Positions 13,805 through 16,577 of a DNA stretch of 16,577 nt are shown piece by piece. The first letter of the stretch is position 1; each line of letters starts with the position of its first letter. A program made the position numbers and the translations under genes. The stretch spans positions 1-16,577 of the forward strand of contig JBOGGX010000274.1 in the NCBI GenBank assembly GCA_050744245.1, written 5' to 3'. The DNA is from JBOGGX01 sp050744245 (lineage in GTDB: Bacteria > Actinomycetota > Acidimicrobiia > Acidimicrobiales > JBOGGX01). The notes under the pieces were generated by a model. It was not told the origin of the DNA, did no database searches, and was given only the letters and a program-made list of their open reading frames with translations.

Positions 13805-14599
13805 CCGCGCCGTGCCCGGCCACCACACGGTGGCCACCGGTCGGACCGGGTCCAGGCCGAGATCGGCCAGCGCGGCCCGCAGTTCGTCGTCACGGTCGTC
13901 GGCCAGGCACAGACGGCGGCGCAGGAAGGCCAGGTGTTCCTCCACGCCTCGGCCGGCCAGGTCGAACGACTCGTCCCATCGCTCGATCTCGACCTCGATC
14001 TCGGCCTCGGCCGCCACCTCGACGGCATCGTCGAGCCCCGGCCCTTCGGTCACCGTCAGGCCGTGCAGGCGCTGCCAGTAGGGCGCCATCCAGGCCAACG
14101 GATGCTCGAGCGTGAGGTGCAGCACGACCCGGCGACGGGCGTGATCGGTCAGCCGTCGGAGGAAAGGATCGAGGTCGGGAACGTTGTAGGCCACGTGGCG
14201 GCACACGACCACGTCGGCCGACGGGACGGCGCCCGCCACGTCCGGCCACCAGCCGTTGATCTCGACGTGGTCGACGCCGAGCCGGTCGGCCCGAGCGGCG
14301 AACGCCTCGAGCAGGCCGGCGCTCTCGTCGACGCCGATCAGGCGGCCGGCCCGGGCGGCGATGGGCAGGCTGGCCGATCCGGCGCCGCACCCGACGTCGA
14401 GCACGTCACCCCCGTCGGGTAGGCCGTCGTCGGCCCGGCGGGTCGAAGGGTCGGGCGGGCCGGCGACGGCGTCGTCGGCGATCCGGGAGAACACCTCGAC
14501 CGAGAAGCCGTGCGGCGACGCCGGGGCCCGGGCCAGGATCGACGCGGGGATGGCCCTGGCCTCGAGCGCCGATCGCCAGCGGGTCGCAGCCGAGGTCAC
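13802..14599 (-). CDS. Class I SAM-dependent methyltransferase
   Basis: A 265-residue cytoplasmic methyltransferase with a Rossmann-type SAM domain. Motif I is DVLDVGCGAGSASLPIA (about 65-81), the ribose-binding acid is in LIGVDES (Asp91), and later strands read HVEINGWWPDV, ADVVVCRHVAYNVPDLDPFL and RRVVLHLTLEHPLAWM. The substrate is not predictable; the substrate-binding C-terminal part (EEHLAFLRRRLCLADDRDDELRAAL) has no known signature. GTG 14599 is chosen because upstream in-frame sequence lacks a better start, and GGTGG lies close before it. Four bases separate... the SRAP -10 box from this gene's body is not the case: the box overlaps its stop, so the two genes lie 13 bp apart. It is divergent from the secreted RTX-like gene. 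Confidence 0.82.
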   Translation of the reverse strand: MTSAATRWRSALEARAIPASILARAPASPHGFSVEVFSRIADDAVAGPPDPSTRRADDGLPDGGDVLDVGCGAGSASLPIAARAGRLIGVDESAGLLEAFAARADRLGVDHVEINGWWPDVAGAVPSADVVVCRHVAYNVPDLDPFLRRLTDHARRRVVLHLTLEHPLAWMAPYWQRLHGLTVTEGPGLDDAVEVAAEAEIEVEIERWDESFDLAGRGVEEHLAFLRRRLCLADDRDDELRAALADLGLDPVRPVATVWWPGTAR

Positions 14600-14677
14600 G
14601 CCACCATCATCGCCGTGAACCGGACGCCGCGCCGTTCCGTAGGCAGGGGCACCGACCCCACCCCATCGGAGGAACGA

Positions 14678-15496
14678 GTGAACACCACGTCTGTCCAGCC
14701 CGGGCCGCGCCGTCGCGGTCTGCGCACCACCGCCGCCGTCATCGCCGCCGCGGCGACGGCCACGCTGGCCACCCTGGCCCTGGCGCCCCTGGGCGCCGGC
14801 GCCTCGGTCGAGAAGGGCGGCCGGGGCCTCGACGTGCTCGTCGGCGCCGACAACGACAACGTCAACAACACCGCCATCCAGCCCGACCCCGCGGGCGCCA
14901 AGCAACACCTCGACAACACCGACCTGCTCACCGGCAGCCTGAACCGCGACCTGCTCATCGGCCGGGCCGGTTCCGACACGCTGCTCGGCGAGGAGGGAGG
15001 GGACATCCTCATCGGCGGCCTCGAGGGCGGCACCCCCAACGCCAACTCCGACGTGCTGGTCGGTGGGAGCGGCGGCGACATCAACATCTGGGCCCCCGGC
15101 GACGGCAGCGACCTGTTCGACGGCGGCTCCGGTCGTGACGTCATGATCCTGGCGCCGATCGTGAACGTGAACCGCGACATCACGCTGTTCGACTTCGAGG
15201 GCCAGCAGGTCCCCAGGGTCAACGTCAACCAGGGGACCCAGTTCTGCACGATCGAGCGGGCGCCGACCACCGACGGGCTCAACGTCGACGCCGTCGTGCG
15301 CTTCCGCAACGCCGCCGGCGCGCTGGTCGTGACCATTCGCCTGGTCGACGTCGAGCAGGTGCTCTGCATCAGCCAGACCCCGGGCCAGGTCGGCGTGGCC
15401 GACATCGACGAGGGCCAGGACGAGTTCGTCGACGCTCCGATCGCCGACTTCGACGGCGTCCTGGGCGCCGTGCTCGGCAACGACACCTCCGGCTGA
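14678..15496 (+). CDS. Secreted protein with RTX-like calcium-binding repeats
   Basis: A 272-residue exported protein. GTG 14678 is preceded by GGAGG at 5 bp spacing. The N-terminus is a signal peptide: RRRGLRTT, a long Ala/Leu core (about 18-38), and a likely cleavage after LGAGA near residue 43. Residues about 80-158 hold Gly/Asp-rich repeats of the GGxGxDxL kind (GRAGSDTLLGEEGGDILIGG, VGGSGGDINIWAPGDGSDLFDGGSGRDVMIL), which form calcium-filled parallel beta-rolls in RTX proteins. The rest is a beta-rich domain with Cys190 and Cys230, a possible disulphide. There is no catalytic motif, no anchor and no nearby type I secretion gene. Export is presumably by Sec or Tat. Function unknown; a structural or surface role is possible. 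Confidence 0.78.
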   Translation: MNTTSVQPGPRRRGLRTTAAVIAAAATATLATLALAPLGAGASVEKGGRGLDVLVGADNDNVNNTAIQPDPAGAKQHLDNTDLLTGSLNRDLLIGRAGSDTLLGEEGGDILIGGLEGGTPNANSDVLVGGSGGDINIWAPGDGSDLFDGGSGRDVMILAPIVNVNRDITLFDFEGQQVPRVNVNQGTQFCTIERAPTTDGLNVDAVVRFRNAAGALVVTIRLVDVEQVLCISQTPGQVGVADIDEGQDEFVDAPIADFDGVLGAVLGNDTSG

Positions 15497-15517
15497 CACT
15501 CCCCCCAGCCAGCCGGT

Positions 15518-15551
15518 CACCGGGGCGCTCCCCCAGCGGGGCGCCCCGGTG
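15518..15551 (+). terminator. Strong hairpin after the RTX-like gene
   Basis: CACCGGGGCGC (15518-15528) and GCGCCCCGGTG (15541-15551) form a perfect 11-bp GC-rich stem around a 12-base loop, 21 bp after the stop codon. It lacks a T run but is well placed to end the transcript before the next gene. Confidence 0.6.
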
Positions 15552-15612
15552 GCGCGCCCGGGGGCAGCTTGCGCTGTAACCGAGCACCACCCACCGATCC
15601 TTGGAGGATTCC

Positions 15613-16381
15613 ATGCGCTTGCTTCGTCGCGCCCTCGCGGCTGCCATCGCCGCTGCGGTCGCGCTCGTGTTCCTCTCCGCACCGTCACCCGCGTCGGCCT
15701 CGGCCCGCGATCGCGGGGCGGCCTACGTCCTCGGCAACCAGACGACCGCAACGACCACGGCGAACCGCTGAGCGTTGACGCCACGCAGCCGGCCCAGGTC
15801 TCGTTCACCCCGGACGGCCGCCGGCTGATCGTGACCGAGCGGGCCACCAACCTCCTCGACGTGTACCAGGTGGCCCGCGACGGCCGGGCGTCCGGGGCCG
15901 ACGGTGGCCGCCTCGGCCGGGGTCACGCCGTTCGGTTTCGGTTTCGACAACCGGGCCACTGATCGTGTCGGAGGCGTTCGGCGGGGCGGCCGACGCCAGC
16001 GCGGTCTCGTCCTATGTGGTCGCCGACGGTGGCCTCGACGTGGTGAGCGCCTCGGTACCGACGACCGAGACTGCGGCCTGCTGGATCGCGACGACCCCCG
16101 ACGGCCGGTTCGCCTACGCCGGCAACGCCGGGACCAACTCGATCAGCGGCTACCGCGTCGCTCGCGACGGTTCGCTCTCGCGGCTCACCCCCGACGGCAA
16201 GACGGGCTCGGCCGCGGCGGGCGTCACCGAGCTGGCGCTCAGTGGCAACGGCCGCTTTCTGTACGCCAGGCTCGGCGACGGCACCGTCGGCGGCTACGCC
16301 GTCCAGCGCGACGGCAGCCCGCACGCCTTGACCCCGGTCGCCGGGCTCCCCCCCGACGCCGCCGGGATCGCGGCCAGCTAG
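15613..16381 (+). pseudogene. Secreted beta-propeller (lactonase-like) protein, broken
   Basis: GGAGG precedes ATG 15613, which opens a good signal peptide (MRLLRRALAAAIAAAVALVF...SPASASA). The mature start GAAYVLGNQTTA runs into a stop at 15769-15771. Other frames continue the protein: LSVDATQPAQVSFTPDGRRLIVTERATNLLDVYQVARDG (about 15771-15895), VAASAGVTPFGFGFDNR (about 15905-15957) and LIVSEAFGG...GIAAS (15962-16378). PDGRRLIVTE, PDGRFAYAGNAGTNSISGYRV and NGRFLYARL are blades of a YVTN/lactonase-type propeller. Intact relatives have about 350-400 residues and seven blades. Here blades are missing after the signal peptide, one G appears inserted near 15895, and two bases appear lost near 15955. 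It could also be a sequencing artefact in part. The IS630-type element begins at its stop codon. Confidence 0.75.
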
Positions 16382-16577
16382 TGTTCTGACACAGAAGTTG
16401 TTAGAGATTTGTTGGTGGGTGGGAATTTCGGTTGGTGCGGGCGTGTTCGCCCCGGTGAGCCAGCATGGGGGAACGCTCATGGCCCGCCGAGGACGCCCCA
16501 CCGTCGAGATCGCTGTGACCGCCGAGGAGCGAGCGACGCTGGAACGGTGGTGCCGGCGCCGCAAGACCGCCGCCGGT
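16381..16577 (+). mobile_element. IS630-type element, left end only
   Basis: The base composition changes sharply at 16382, where a more AT-rich end begins (TGTTCTGACACAGAAGTTG). It follows directly on the TA of the previous gene's TAG; IS630/Tc1 elements insert at TA. A transposase start follows about 98 bp inside. The right end lies outside the window. Confidence 0.6.
16479..16577 (+). CDS. IS630-family transposase, N-terminus only
   Basis: The visible 33 residues start MARRGRPTVEIAVTAEER and continue ATLERWCRRRKTAAG, which matches the usual opening of IS630-family transposases (RRGRP, then acidic/Leu-rich helix and RRRKTA before the HTH region). GGGGGA lies 7 bp before the ATG. The DDE domain is beyond the window edge, so completeness cannot be judged. 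Confidence 0.75.
   Translation, partial: MARRGRPTVEIAVTAEERATLERWCRRRKTAAG

Noticed and set aside
14600..15850. Long minus-strand extension upstream of the methyltransferase gene
   Set aside because: It is antisense to the RTX-like gene. The methyltransferase reads naturally from GTG 14599.

Overview
The window is a very GC-rich stretch that reads as chromosome of an actinobacterium. The strongest sign is the gene order at the left end. On the minus strand gcvH, a GarA-type FHA gene, an FtsR-type MerR gene, a DUF151 nuclease gene and a second MerR gene follow one another. This is the order of Mycobacterium tuberculosis Rv1826-Rv1830, and here gcvT follows directly. GTG starts, TAnnnT boxes placed 6-10 bp before start codons (near-leaderless transcripts) and the many IS110/IS256/IS630 sequences fit the same assignment. 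A lineage such as Acidimicrobiia is possible but is inference.

Layout. 1-3503 (minus): glycine cleavage and GarA/FtsR operon, with gcvT cut by the window edge. 3504-3600: a short divergent control region with a 16-bp perfect dyad exactly midway between the gcvH and ppk2 start codons. 3601-4413 (plus): polyphosphate kinase 2. 4459-6738: a nested insertion-sequence island. A decayed IS256/Mutator element, with recognisable inverted ends and a transposase broken by large deletions, was entered by an IS110 element whose transposase has a one-base frameshift. The IS110 carries a structured 5' leader that could be a bridge RNA. 6819-9935 (minus): a CDP-alcohol phosphatidyltransferase and an 828-residue sugar-nucleotide protein (nucleotidyltransferase + left-handed beta helix + phosphomannomutase-like domain). 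10017-10442 (plus): HIT-family hydrolase, divergent from the previous pair. 10533-11342: a second IS110 relic whose ORF has lost its middle, plus 450 bp of non-coding tail. 11343-12875 (minus): DUF2079 membrane protein. 12894-13024: two related long hairpins with a conserved outer stem and unlike but self-complementary inner stems. 13036-14599 (minus): SRAP/HMCES-type abasic-site protein and a SAM methyltransferase. 14678-15496 (plus): a secreted protein with RTX-like repeats, followed by an 11-bp perfect hairpin. 15613-16381 (plus): a secreted beta-propeller (lactonase-like) gene broken by an internal deletion and frameshifts. 16381-16577: left end and N-terminus of an IS630-type element that abuts the stop codon of the broken gene.

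How the genes work together. GcvH and GcvT are two subunits of the glycine cleavage system. GarA-type FHA proteins switch 2-oxoglutarate and glutamate metabolism according to Ser/Thr-kinase signalling. FtsR-type and Rv1830-type MerR proteins control division and growth genes. The left operon therefore joins nitrogen/one-carbon flux, kinase signalling and cell-cycle control. The phosphatidyltransferase and sugar-nucleotide protein belong to envelope lipid and glycan synthesis. The rest of the window is increasingly made of decayed mobile DNA and pseudogenes. No wholly new defence or metabolic system is evident. The best leads are the symmetric operator at 3545-3560, the IS110 leader with a 9-bp match to the element's own right end, and the hairpin pair at 12894-13024.
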